A stretch of 9,492 bases of DNA from Bacteroidota bacterium (GTDB lineage: Bacteria; Bacteroidota; Bacteroidia; Chitinophagales; Chitinophagaceae), in the NCBI GenBank assembly GCA_023412975.1, contig JAEZRB010000334.1, positions 1-9,492 of the forward strand. The letters are read 5' to 3'. Made by a program: the position numbers and the translations under genes. How positions within the stretch are numbered: the first letter of the stretch is position 1; each line of letters begins with the position of its first letter. Below the pieces are notes generated by a model. That model saw only the letters and a program-made list of their open reading frames with translations, was not told where the DNA came from and did no database searches. Below are positions 1 to 5,867 of this stretch, one piece after another.

Positions 1-203
1 CAATTGATCTTTTCCTACCGGCTTCCCGTCTCCCCGGCAAGATGAGACAACCCCATTCCAAAAAAAGAGTTTGTCTCAAAAGTGGTTAAAGATAAAATAG
101 CCGGGAAGGCTGTAAGGCTGGAAGTATTGATTTACAATTGATATTTTCTTACCGGCTTCCCGTCTCCCCGGCAATAAGAGACTACCCAATTCCAAAAAAA
201 AAA
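1..203. repeat. Pair of ~65-bp direct repeats (1-69 and 135-203)
   Basis: Bases 1-69 and 135-203 align without gaps at roughly 90% identity by eye. Both start CAATTGAT, carry the core CTTCCCGTCTCCCCG (22-36 and 156-170) and end in ATTCC followed by an A-run. The 65-bp spacer holds CCGGGAAGGC (101-110), a partial inverted relative of the core. TGAGACAA (43-50) and TTGTCTCA (71-78) form a perfect 8-bp inverted repeat around the first copy's A-run. The same 15-bp core recurs in inverted orientation at 8898-8912, so this is probably a dispersed intergenic repeat. No gene is seen in 1-247. Confidence 0.75.
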
Positions 204-229
204 TCCCTCCGCAATGCGAAGGGATTTTT
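194..229 (-). terminator. Rho-independent terminator of the DUF1573 pair
   Basis: AAAAATCCCT (199-208) pairs with AGGGATTTTT (220-229). An inner CGC/GCG pairing closes a 3-base AAT loop, so the hairpin is long and well paired. On the minus strand the stem is followed by the complement of the A-run at 194-203, which gives a U-tract. It lies just past the stop codon at 248-250 and so ends the leftward two-gene transcript. The T-run at 225-229 would also let it act in the other direction. Confidence 0.85.
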
Positions 230-247
230 AAGCTGGAAAGTTTCCAA

Positions 248-646
248 TTATTTTTTCCCGGACTTATCATTTGCCAGTACTTCACCTACGATCTGTACTG
301 TTTTTGGCTGATCGATACCGGCCAGTTTGATGATCACGTCTTTTTTGAATGGCCCAACGGTAGCAGCGTTGTACTGAACTTTCACTTTACCGGTACCACC
401 AGGATTGATGGGCTTTTCGGGTTTTTCAGGCACGGTGCAACCGCAGCTTGCAGAAGCGTTTTCAACCACGATGGGTTTGTCGCTGGTATTTTTTATTTCA
501 AAATAGTAAGTGACAGGAACACCCTGTTTGATCTTACCAAAATCGTGTTTCTCGGTATTAAATTTTACAATATCATCCGATTTTGTTTGAGCCATGGCTA
601 CCAGGCCAAATACAAGCGCTGAGGCGAAAAGGGCGATCTTCTTCAT
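248..646 (-). CDS. DUF1573 domain-containing secreted protein (downstream copy)
   Basis: This 132-residue protein has a signal peptide (KK at residues 2-3, hydrophobic stretch about 4-16, probable cleavage AMA|Q after residue 19). The rest is one DUF1573 domain (Pfam PF07610) at about 27-123. Family hallmarks visible are HDFGKI (34-39), a YFEIKNTSDKP strand (48-58), the Cys-Gly-Cys-Thr motif (68-71) and the closing QIVGEV. DUF1573 proteins are common exported proteins of Bacteroidota with an Ig-like/ASH-like fold; their biochemical role is not established. The ATG at 644-646 is chosen because it gives a clean signal peptide. No Shine-Dalgarno is present, only an AT-rich leader. It starts 10 bp after the stop of the paralogous upstream gene, so the two are almost surely one operon, ending at the terminator at 194-229. 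The C-terminus is a short Lys-rich tail. Confidence 0.9.
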   Translation of the reverse strand: MKKIALFASALVFGLVAMAQTKSDDIVKFNTEKHDFGKIKQGVPVTYYFEIKNTSDKPIVVENASASCGCTVPEKPEKPINPGGTGKVKVQYNAATVGPFKKDVIIKLAGIDQPKTVQIVGEVLANDKSGKK

Positions 647-656
647 TGTTATAATT

Positions 657-1097
657 TTAAAGTGTTTGTTTTTTTAAAAATTGTACTGCTGCATTGGGCG
701 GAGCTGCACCTTCCGGTGCCTTCCACACAGTGCCTTTTATTTTCAATATTTTGGTTTGGTTTGTATTATAAGTGATCGTGATCGCTTTGTCGAAATAACC
801 TTCAGCAGCCGCGTTATAGCCTACTTTAATCTGGGCCGTACTGCCCGGTGCGATAGGGTCCTTGCTCCACTCGGGTGTAGTGCATCCGCAGGTAGCCTGC
901 ACGTTGTCGAGCTTTAAGGGCACTGCGCCGGTATTGGTCACTTCAAAGGAGTAGTAAACAGGTTTTCCCTGGGGTATTTGGCCAAAATCATGCTCTAAAT
1001 GACTGAATTTCAAAACTTCCCCCGCTGAGGTATTGCTTTGGGCCTGCGAAAAACAGAAGGCCAGAAGCAGGAGGACAAGGGTAGGTATTTTCTTCAT
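657..1097 (-). CDS. DUF1573 domain-containing secreted protein (upstream copy)
   Basis: This 146-residue paralogue of the next gene has a signal peptide (MKKIPT, then a Leu-rich core, cleavage near SQA|Q after residue 19) and a DUF1573 domain at about 28-124. The domain shows HDFGQI (36-41), YSFEVTNTG (49-57), Cys-Gly-Cys-Thr (70-73) and GYNAAAEGYF. The reading frame stays open upstream to 1190, but the ATG at 1095-1097 is preferred: it begins the signal peptide directly and sits 20 nt after a consensus promoter, whereas the extra 31 residues would bury the signal. The Cys at residue 15 lies within LAFC and does not make a convincing lipobox, so signal peptidase I processing is more likely than lipidation. 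A C-terminal Ala/Pro-rich tail (127-146) is absent from the other copy. First gene of a two-gene operon, divergent from the E1 gene. Function unknown. Confidence 0.88.
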   Translation of the reverse strand: MKKIPTLVLLLLAFCFSQAQSNTSAGEVLKFSHLEHDFGQIPQGKPVYYSFEVTNTGAVPLKLDNVQATCGCTTPEWSKDPIAPGSTAQIKVGYNAAAEGYFDKAITITYNTNQTKILKIKGTVWKAPEGAAPPNAAVQFLKKQTL

Positions 1098-1117
1098 AAA
1101 TAGCTGTTTGAGAATCC

Positions 1118-1147
1118 CAAATTTACAAGAAAGATGGAAGATTGCAA
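1118..1147 (-). promoter_or_regulatory. Bacteroidota-type promoter for the DUF1573 operon
   Basis: On the minus strand, TTG (1147-1145), a 19-bp spacer and TAAATTTG (1125-1118) match the Bacteroidota primary sigma consensus TTG-N(about 19)-TAnnTTTG. Transcription would start around 1110-1114, leaving a leader of roughly 13-20 nt before the ATG at 1097. It is the only promoter in the window with both boxes at ideal spacing. Confidence 0.75.
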
Positions 1148-1207
1148 ACATAGGTTGCAGGCCCTGTCGGGCATTTTTTGCTAAAAACACAAATGGTTGT
1201 AATCTCC

Positions 1208-1215
1208 TATTTTTG
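1208..1215 (+). promoter_or_regulatory. Candidate -7 box (TATTTTTG) for the E1 gene
   Basis: TATTTTTG fits TAnnTTTG but ends only 4 nt before the ATG at 1220. A start point a few bases downstream would fall at or next to the start codon, which implies a leaderless or near-leaderless mRNA. No TTG lies at about 19 bp upstream; the nearest upstream TTG (1178-1180) is 27 bp away. The call rests on the -7 match and its position. Confidence 0.45.
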
Positions 1216-1219
1216 CCAC

Positions 1220-3613
1220 ATGGACAATACTACTCCATTAACGATGCCAGCCGACGTAAAATTATCTTTCGATAAATTTCGCGACGAAGTATTGCGGGAT
1301 TATCGTATTGCCTGTATAAGCCGGGAAGCCAGCCTCTTAGCCCGTAAAGAAGTATTGACCGGTAAAGCCAAGTTTGGCATTTTTGGAGACGGCAAAGAAG
1401 TGGCACAGGTGGCCATGGCCAAATTCTTCCAGCCCGGTGATTTCAGGAGCGGCTATTACCGCGACCAGACCTTTCATTTTGCCATCGGACAGTCAACAGT
1501 AGAACAGTTTTTTTCACAATTATACGCCGATCCCGATATCAAAAATGATCCCAACAATGCCGGGCGGCAGATGGTTTCCCATTTCTGTACGCCGCTTACT
1601 GATGAGCAGGGTGAGTGGGTTGACCTGGCGAATCGCATGAATATCGCCAGTGATATGGCTCCCACCGCCGCACAATTGCCACGATCGCTTGGTCTCGCAC
1701 AGGCATCGCGGCTTTTTCGCCAGGTAGAGACTTTGAAAAAAATGAATCATTTATCCGACAACGGCAACGAGGTTTGCTTTTGTACTATAGGGGATGCAGC
1801 TACTTCTGAGGGTCATTTCTGGGAAACCGTGAATGCGGCCGGTGTACTACAGGTGCCACTCGCCATTTTTGTATGGGATGATGGCTATGGTATTTCCGTT
1901 CCTAAAAAAATGCAAACCACCAAGGGGTCTATTTCCGACGCCCTGGCCGGTATGCAAAAAGAAGAAGGTACCAACGGACTTAATATATATAAGGTAAAGG
2001 GCTGGGACTATGCCGGCATGTGTGAAGTGTTTGACGAAGGCATTCGCCTGGCAAGGCAAACACATGTCCCTGTCCTGTTTCATGTGGAAGAGATCACGCA
2101 ACCGCAGGGACATTCCACCTCGGGAAGCCATGAACGATATAAATCTTCCGACCGGCTGGCCTGGGAAAGAGAGTGGGATGGTTTGAAAAAAATGAAAGAA
2201 TGGATCCTCTCCAACGCGCTGAGTTCGGCAGAGGAGATCAACGAAATAGAACGGCAGGCCAAACATGACGTAAAAGAACAGAAGAACCGGGCCTGGCAAA
2301 AATACCTGGAGCCAATTAAGTTGCAGGTCACAAAATCTCTCGACCTGATCAACGGCATGGCGGATAGTATACCCGAACAATCGGTTAATCTTAAACGGAT
2401 CGCCAATAGCCTTTCGACAAACCGTGAGCCCCTGCGCCGTGATGTGATGAAAGCCTTATATGATGCCCTAGACCTTGCGGGTGAAAATGATAAGGCATTC
2501 TGGACAAAAGATTATTACAACGAGTTGCTCAACGAAAACAAATCGCTTTATAATTCTTATCTATACAACGAGGGTCCGAAAAGCGCGTTGAAGGTGGCAG
2601 AGACAAAGCCTCGATTTGCGAATGATGCACCCGTGATCAACGGTTATGAAGTGTTGAATAAATACTTCGACCAGCTTTTCGGTAGCAATCCTAAAGTGGT
2701 GGCGTTTGGTGAAGACCTCGGACAGATCGGTGATGTAAACCAGGGTTTCAGTGGCTTGCAGGCCAAGCATGGTGCTGACCGGATCTTTGATACCGGTATT
2801 CGTGAGCTAACCATCATGGGCCAGGGCATTGGACTGGCATTGAGGGGACTGCGGCCGATTGCGGAAATACAATACATCGACTACCTTTTATATGGTCTCC
2901 AGCCACTCAGCGATGATGTGGCTACACTTCATTACCGGACCTATGGCCAGCAAAGCTGCCCGCTTATCGTTCGTACAAGGGGGCACCGGCTGGAAGGTAT
3001 CTGGCATAGCGGTTCGCCGATGGGAATGATGATCAATTCTCTGCGGGGAATGTATATCTGCGTTCCACGTAATATGGTGCAGGCTGCCGGTATGTACAAT
3101 ACATTATTAAGGGGTAACGATCCCGCTATCGTGGTGGAATGCCTGAACGGCTATCGGCTCAAAGAAAAATTGCCGTCCAATCTTGGTGAAATGACTGTAC
3201 CTCTTGGTGTACCTGATGTGGTCAGGGAAGGAACGGACGTAACCATCGTTTCATACGGTTCGGTATTGCGGATCATCAACGACGCGGCGTTATCACTGGA
3301 AAGAAGCGGTATCAGTTGTGAGATCGTTGATGTGCAGACCCTATTACCTTTCGATATCCATCATAAAATTCTTGACTCACTGAAAAAAACAAACCGGATC
3401 GTATTTATTGATGAAGATGTCCCCGGTGGCGCCGCTGCCTATTTGTTTAATAAAGTGATGGAAGAACAGGGCGGCTACCGCTATCTCGACACGGCACCAC
3501 GCACCATAACCGGCAAAGCCCACCGACCCGCTTACGGAAGCGACGGCGATTATTTCAGCAAGCCCAATGCGGAGGAGATCGAGGCCGTGATAAAGGAAAT
3601 GATGTTGGAGTAA
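1220..3613 (+). CDS. Fused alpha/beta E1 subunit of a thiamine-diphosphate 2-oxoacid dehydrogenase (branched-chain type likely)
   Basis: The protein has 797 residues and joins both E1 subunits in one chain. The N-terminal part (about 20-345) is the E1-alpha dehydrogenase domain with the thiamine diphosphate/Mg motif GDAATSEGH (191-199) and, about 28 residues on, VWDDGYGIS (218-226), where most E1-alpha proteins read GDG...NN. A GHSTSG segment resembles the loop around the phosphorylation site of branched-chain E1-alpha. A charged, probably helical linker (about 350-470) leads to the E1-beta pyrimidine-binding domain (about 472-650), with FGEDLG (496-501) whose Glu498 should be the cofactor-activating glutamate. 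A transketolase C-terminal domain follows (about 665-790; TIVSYGSV, VDVQTLLPFD, DEDVPGG). The family decarboxylates 2-oxoacids and passes the acyl group to E2 lipoyl domains. No E2 or E3 gene is nearby, so the substrate (branched-chain 2-oxoacids, pyruvate or other) is inferred. The frame is open from an ATG at 1178, but the ATG at 1220 fits the -7 box at 1208-1215 better. Confidence 0.9.
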   Translation: MDNTTPLTMPADVKLSFDKFRDEVLRDYRIACISREASLLARKEVLTGKAKFGIFGDGKEVAQVAMAKFFQPGDFRSGYYRDQTFHFAIGQSTVEQFFSQLYADPDIKNDPNNAGRQMVSHFCTPLTDEQGEWVDLANRMNIASDMAPTAAQLPRSLGLAQASRLFRQVETLKKMNHLSDNGNEVCFCTIGDAATSEGHFWETVNAAGVLQVPLAIFVWDDGYGISVPKKMQTTKGSISDALAGMQKEEGTNGLNIYKVKGWDYAGMCEVFDEGIRLARQTHVPVLFHVEEITQPQGHSTSGSHERYKSSDRLAWEREWDGLKKMKEWILSNALSSAEEINEIERQAKHDVKEQKNRAWQKYLEPIKLQVTKSLDLINGMADSIPEQSVNLKRIANSLSTNREPLRRDVMKALYDALDLAGENDKAFWTKDYYNELLNENKSLYNSYLYNEGPKSALKVAETKPRFANDAPVINGYEVLNKYFDQLFGSNPKVVAFGEDLGQIGDVNQGFSGLQAKHGADRIFDTGIRELTIMGQGIGLALRGLRPIAEIQYIDYLLYGLQPLSDDVATLHYRTYGQQSCPLIVRTRGHRLEGIWHSGSPMGMMINSLRGMYICVPRNMVQAAGMYNTLLRGNDPAIVVECLNGYRLKEKLPSNLGEMTVPLGVPDVVREGTDVTIVSYGSVLRIINDAALSLERSGISCEIVDVQTLLPFDIHHKILDSLKKTNRIVFIDEDVPGGAAAYLFNKVMEEQGGYRYLDTAPRTITGKAHRPAYGSDGDYFSKPNAEEIEAVIKEMMLE

Positions 3614-4025
3614 ACTGGGAAATTGGAGTCATTGCTGTCCGGGAAATTCTGGTCTTGTGGGGATTGATAGTGTGGCGAAGCTCTTTTTTTGTATTCTAAA
3701 AAATCAACAGCTATGCATTTCTACTTGTGGTTCAGGGTCAGGGGAAACACAATAGGGGACATAGTGACATAGAAAGCATAGAAAGACATTACCGTAGCCA
3801 TCTATGTTAACTATGAATCTATGTGTTCCAAAAAAAATAACTGCTATGAAAAGCAGGTTTATGAAAACAAAGGCTATAAACTTTATTTCGGACAGTAGTA
3901 ATTTGGAGTTAGGCAGCAGGAATTAGGGGTTGAATACCACGATCTATGGATTAGTGGGGCATTGCTAAGCAAGATCTTCGTAACTTATAGTCTCAATACA
4001 TTTTCTCATTTCAAAATCAATCGCT
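3614..4025. other. 412-bp intergenic region with CATAG repeats and tiny ORFs
   Basis: No convincing gene is present. Visible here are the CATAG inverted repeat (3757-3829) and two very short ORFs: 19 codons from the ATG at 3713 (stop 3770-3772) and 26 codons from the ATG at 3846 (stop 3924-3926). There is also a small hairpin CTGCT/AGCAG (3841-3845/3852-3856) next to an A-run (3830-3837), and a stretch at 3901-3930 with repeated TTAGG words. No clear terminator follows the E1 gene; the T-run at 3684-3690 lacks a good stem. TACATTTT (3997-4004) is a weak one-mismatch -7 candidate for the dodecin gene. Confidence 0.6.
3757..3829. repeat. Imperfect inverted repeat built from CATAG units
   Basis: The left arm (about 3757-3785) contains ACATAG, ACATAG and GCATAG spaced 8-9 bp apart. 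The right arm (about 3801-3829) has CTATG three times at similar spacing. Reverse-complementing the right arm gives the same CATAG series, so each arm is an internally periodic repeat and together they form a long imperfect palindrome around a loop of roughly 15 bp. It looks like a dispersed intergenic element, possibly able to form a long hairpin RNA. Confidence 0.6.
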
Positions 4026-4226
4026 ATGCCTATTGTAAAAGTTATCGAAGTGATCGCTTCGTCAGAAAAAGGTGTCGATCACGCCATTCAAACCGCAGTT
4101 ACGGAAGCTTCCAAGACGGTTAGAAATATAGACTCCGTGTATGTGAAAGACATCAAATGCCACGTGAAAGATGGCAAGGTAACAACCTATGGTGTGGTTT
4201 GTAAGATATCGTTTCGCCTCGATTAG
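4026..4226 (+). CDS. Dodecin family protein lacking the canonical flavin-contact residues
   Basis: The 66-residue product is the usual dodecin length and shows the family pattern throughout: KVIEVIASS (5-13), a helix with AIQTAVTEASKTVRN (20-34), then VYVKDIKCHV, DGKV (49-52) and the ending KISFRLD (60-66). Dodecins are small beta-alpha-beta-beta proteins that assemble into hollow dodecamers, which in characterised members store riboflavin or FMN. In those members a Trp after RNxD stacks on the flavin and a Gln in the last strand (YQV) contacts it. Here these positions are Ser37 and Gly56, so flavin binding of the usual kind is doubtful. It may bind another ligand or belong to the flavin-independent branch. 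The ATG follows an A-rich leader without a Shine-Dalgarno. The gene stands alone between the repeat-containing gap and its own terminator. Confidence 0.9.
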   Translation: MPIVKVIEVIASSEKGVDHAIQTAVTEASKTVRNIDSVYVKDIKCHVKDGKVTTYGVVCKISFRLD

Positions 4227-4251
4227 ATTTTATAACCGCAGTTATTTATAC

Positions 4252-4278
4252 AATCCCGCTGAAGCCGGGATTTTTTTT
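4252..4278 (+). terminator. Rho-independent terminator after the dodecin gene
   Basis: AATCCCG (4252-4258) and CGGGATT (4266-4272) form a 7-bp stem with a 7-base loop, followed by an unbroken T-run to 4278. It sits 25 bp after the dodecin stop and only 17 bp before the PhzF start. The PhzF gene therefore needs either readthrough or a promoter overlapping this hairpin; no TAnnTTTG box was seen in 4227-4295. Confidence 0.85.
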
Positions 4279-4295
4279 ATCGAAAATTCTAAAAG

Positions 4296-5087
4296 ATGAA
4301 ATTGCAACTTTACCAGGTCGATGCCTTTACCACCAGGCTTTTTGGCGGGAATCCCGCTGCTGTGATCCCTCTGAAAAAATGGCTGGATGAGGAATTGATG
4401 CAGCAGCTTGCCATGGAAAACAATCTTTCGGAGACCGTATTCTTTGTGCCCTCTGATAAAAAAGGTGTCGACTATGATATCCGGTGGTTTACACCTGCTG
4501 TTGAGATCAATTTATGCGGACATGCCACCCTTGCTTCGGCTTTTGTTTTGTTGGAAATTTTGAAAGAAAAAAAACGAAGCGTAGTCTTCCAAAGCAAAAG
4601 CGGTTTGCTGACCATTAAAAAGAAGAAAGACCTGCTGCTGATGGATTTCCCCAGCTGGATGCCGGAACTGGTCACTGATTACCCTGCGGAGTTGAAAGAA
4701 GCTCTGGGTGTATCTGAAATAGTAGCTGTCTATAAACACCGGGATCTCCTGGTAGAATTGAATGGGGAGGAAGATGTAAAAAAAGCCAACCCTGATTTTA
4801 CCTTGCTCAAAAAACTGGGCGAGAAAGTGATCATAACCGCACCGGGGAAATCGGTGGATTTTGTATCGCGGTTTTTTGCCCCCACGGCCGGGGTTGATGA
4901 AGACCCGGTTACAGGCTCCGCGCACTCACAACTCATTCCTTTCTGGAGCAGGAAACTGGATAAAATGAAAATGCAGGCACTGCAATTATCTGCCCGGGGA
5001 GGGGAGATCTATTGTGAACAAAACGGCGAGAGGGTAATCATGGGTGGTAATTGTGTCTACTATATGACAGGTACGATAAGGATCTAG
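4296..5087 (+). CDS. PhzF family isomerase/epimerase-like protein
   Basis: The 263-residue length matches the PhzF (phenazine biosynthesis-like) family of cofactor-independent enzymes with two diaminopimelate-epimerase-like halves. Hallmarks visible are the opening YQVDAFT and FGGNPAAV (16-23), the catalytic glutamate in NLSETVFF (Glu46), EINLCGHAT (70-78), and the second-half signature GVDEDPVTGSAH (199-210). In PhzF the glutamate drives a proton shift on dihydro-3-hydroxyanthranilate. Most homologues outside phenazine producers act on unknown substrates, and no phenazine gene is present here, so a phenazine role should not be assumed. The ATG at 4296 gives the standard family N-terminus; the leader is A-rich. 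The gene converges on the DCC-family gene with 9 bp between stop codons. The stretch 5085-5099 is an imperfect palindrome containing both stops but has no U-tract, so it is not a convincing terminator. Confidence 0.92.
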   Translation: MKLQLYQVDAFTTRLFGGNPAAVIPLKKWLDEELMQQLAMENNLSETVFFVPSDKKGVDYDIRWFTPAVEINLCGHATLASAFVLLEILKEKKRSVVFQSKSGLLTIKKKKDLLLMDFPSWMPELVTDYPAELKEALGVSEIVAVYKHRDLLVELNGEEDVKKANPDFTLLKKLGEKVIITAPGKSVDFVSRFFAPTAGVDEDPVTGSAHSQLIPFWSRKLDKMKMQALQLSARGGEIYCEQNGERVIMGGNCVYYMTGTIRI

Positions 5088-5096
5088 TAGCTGCTA

Positions 5097-5495
5097 TTAT
5101 TCCAGGAATCGTGCTTTTACCTCAGGTCGGGGTATCATACAGGTTTCTTTTTTTCCAAACCACTTGTAACGATTCTTTGCAACCCATTTATAAAATGGCT
5201 GGCGAATAAATTTCGGAATAATGATCAGTCCATAAAGCGCTTTGGCAGGCCATTGCAGGTATTTTGCAATGCGGATCGCCGCATCTGCGTAGTAGTAAAC
5301 CTTATCCTGGTCAATCAGGATAACCGAATCGATTGACGCGGGGATCTTATACTTTACCTTTAGGTGTATCCCGGTCTTTGATTGCAACGGGCAAAACTTT
5401 AAAACTCCTTTCTTATCATTCCTTATCGCGAAGTTCACCATCGCATTACAATAATTGCAAACGCCATCAAAAAGTACTATAGGATTATCCTCCAT
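5097..5495 (-). CDS. DCC family (DUF393) thiol-disulfide oxidoreductase-like protein
   Basis: The 132-residue protein has the normal length of the DCC family (DUF393, Pfam PF04134). The N-terminal motif is VLFDGVCNYCN, with Asp10, Cys13 and Cys16 forming the D-x-x-C-x-x-C signature. Later features are FCPLQSKTG (the usual AxxQS/PLQS segment), SVILIDQDKVYYYADAAIRI, and the closing NRYKWFGKKETCMIP resembling the family's C-terminal NRYRWFGK..C pattern. The family has a thioredoxin-like layout and is presumed to handle thiols; no specific substrate is known. The frame is open up to 5570, but those residues come from repeat DNA, and the ATG at 5493-5495 begins the family N-terminus exactly. There is no signal peptide, so it is probably cytoplasmic. 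It converges with the PhzF gene and lies just downstream of the repeat cluster. Confidence 0.92.
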   Translation of the reverse strand: MEDNPIVLFDGVCNYCNAMVNFAIRNDKKGVLKFCPLQSKTGIHLKVKYKIPASIDSVILIDQDKVYYYADAAIRIAKYLQWPAKALYGLIIIPKFIRQPFYKWVAKNRYKWFGKKETCMIPRPEVKARFLE

Positions 5496-5501
5496 GTATA
5501 A

Positions 5502-5509
5502 CAAAATTA
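5502..5509 (-). promoter_or_regulatory. Candidate -7 box (TAATTTTG) for the DCC-family gene
   Basis: The minus strand reads TAATTTTG at 5509-5502, fitting TAnnTTTG, with only 6 nt before the ATG at 5495. No TTG is found at the ideal upstream distance. The position implies a near-leaderless transcript. Repeat DNA begins 8 bp further upstream (5517), so the repeat would directly flank or overlap the promoter. Confidence 0.4.
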
Positions 5510-5516
5510 AAACAAG

Positions 5517-5834
5517 GAGCCACGAATAACACGAATGACACGAATAATTATTTACAGACACGGATATCATCAGATATACATCCTATGCCAATGACAAATA
5601 AACATTGTAATCCCTCGCCCATTCGTGTTATTCGTGGCTCTTCCTCCTGCCGCCAGGCAGTATAAAATTATTCTGTGAAAATCTGTGTAATCTGTGGCAA
5701 AAACCAATTCCTGTAATCCGTGGCCCCATTCGTGTGATTCGTGCAATTCGTGGCTAGTCCTCCTGCCGCCAGGCAGTAAAAAAATAATCCGTGTAATCCG
5801 TGTAATCCGTGGCTCTTCTCCTGCCGCCAGGCAG
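5517..5834. repeat. Modular intergenic repeat cluster (TTCGTG/ATCCGTG periodic units plus CTGCCGCCAGGCAG hairpins)
   Basis: A perfect 21-bp inverted repeat (5517-5537 and 5620-5640) frames 82 bp. Rightward from 5620 the DNA is made of 9-10 bp words of the type TCGTGTTAT, TCTGTGTAA and TCCGTGTAA, in blocks that end in CGTGGC. After these blocks comes a C/T-rich linker and the 14-mer CTGCCGCCAGGCAG, which is a 5-bp stem with a 4-base loop. The 14-mer occurs three times, exactly, at 5647-5660, 5763-5776 and 5821-5834; the first two are followed by GTA and an A-rich run. Open frames across this stretch encode only periodic peptides and have no family features, so it is non-coding. It lies between the divergent DCC and phosphorylase genes. 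Confidence 0.85.
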
Positions 5835-5859
5835 GATGCCATGCTTCACATATTTTCAC

Positions 5860-5867
5860 TAGGTTTG
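5860..5867 (+). promoter_or_regulatory. Candidate -7 box (TAGGTTTG) for the purine nucleoside phosphorylase gene
   Basis: TAGGTTTG fits TAnnTTTG and ends 17 nt before the ATG at 5885, giving a short leader. There is no TTG at the ideal -33 distance. The region where it would lie (about 5838-5841) is only a few bases after the last repeat hairpin (5834). Confidence 0.4.

Noticed and set aside
1098..1190. 31-residue N-terminal extension of the upstream DUF1573 protein
   Set aside because: It overlaps the consensus promoter at 1118-1147 and would put a signal peptide in the middle of the protein.
1178..1219. Upstream ATG extension of the E1 gene by 14 residues
   Set aside because: It would place the -7 box at 1208-1215 inside the coding region, and the added residues do not resemble the E1 N-terminus.
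3830..3856. Terminator-like hairpin (CTGCT/AGCAG) with an A-run that would be a U-tract on the minus strand
   Set aside because: No minus-strand gene reads into it and the stem is only 5 bp, so it was not called as a terminator.
3901..3930. TTAGG-word repeat near the end of the 3614-4025 gap
   Set aside because: Only two or three imperfect words are present, too few to define a repeat.
4296..5087. Phenazine biosynthesis locus
   Set aside because: Only a PhzF-family gene is present; no other phenazine gene is in the window and most PhzF homologues are unrelated to phenazines.
5496..5570. 25-residue N-terminal extension of the DCC-family protein
   Set aside because: The extra codons come from repeat DNA and the family N-terminus begins exactly at the ATG at 5495.
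5517..5834. CRISPR array
   Set aside because: The repeats are degenerate 9-10 bp words and palindromic 14-mers at irregular spacing (116 and 58 bp), without unique spacers of uniform length or cas genes.
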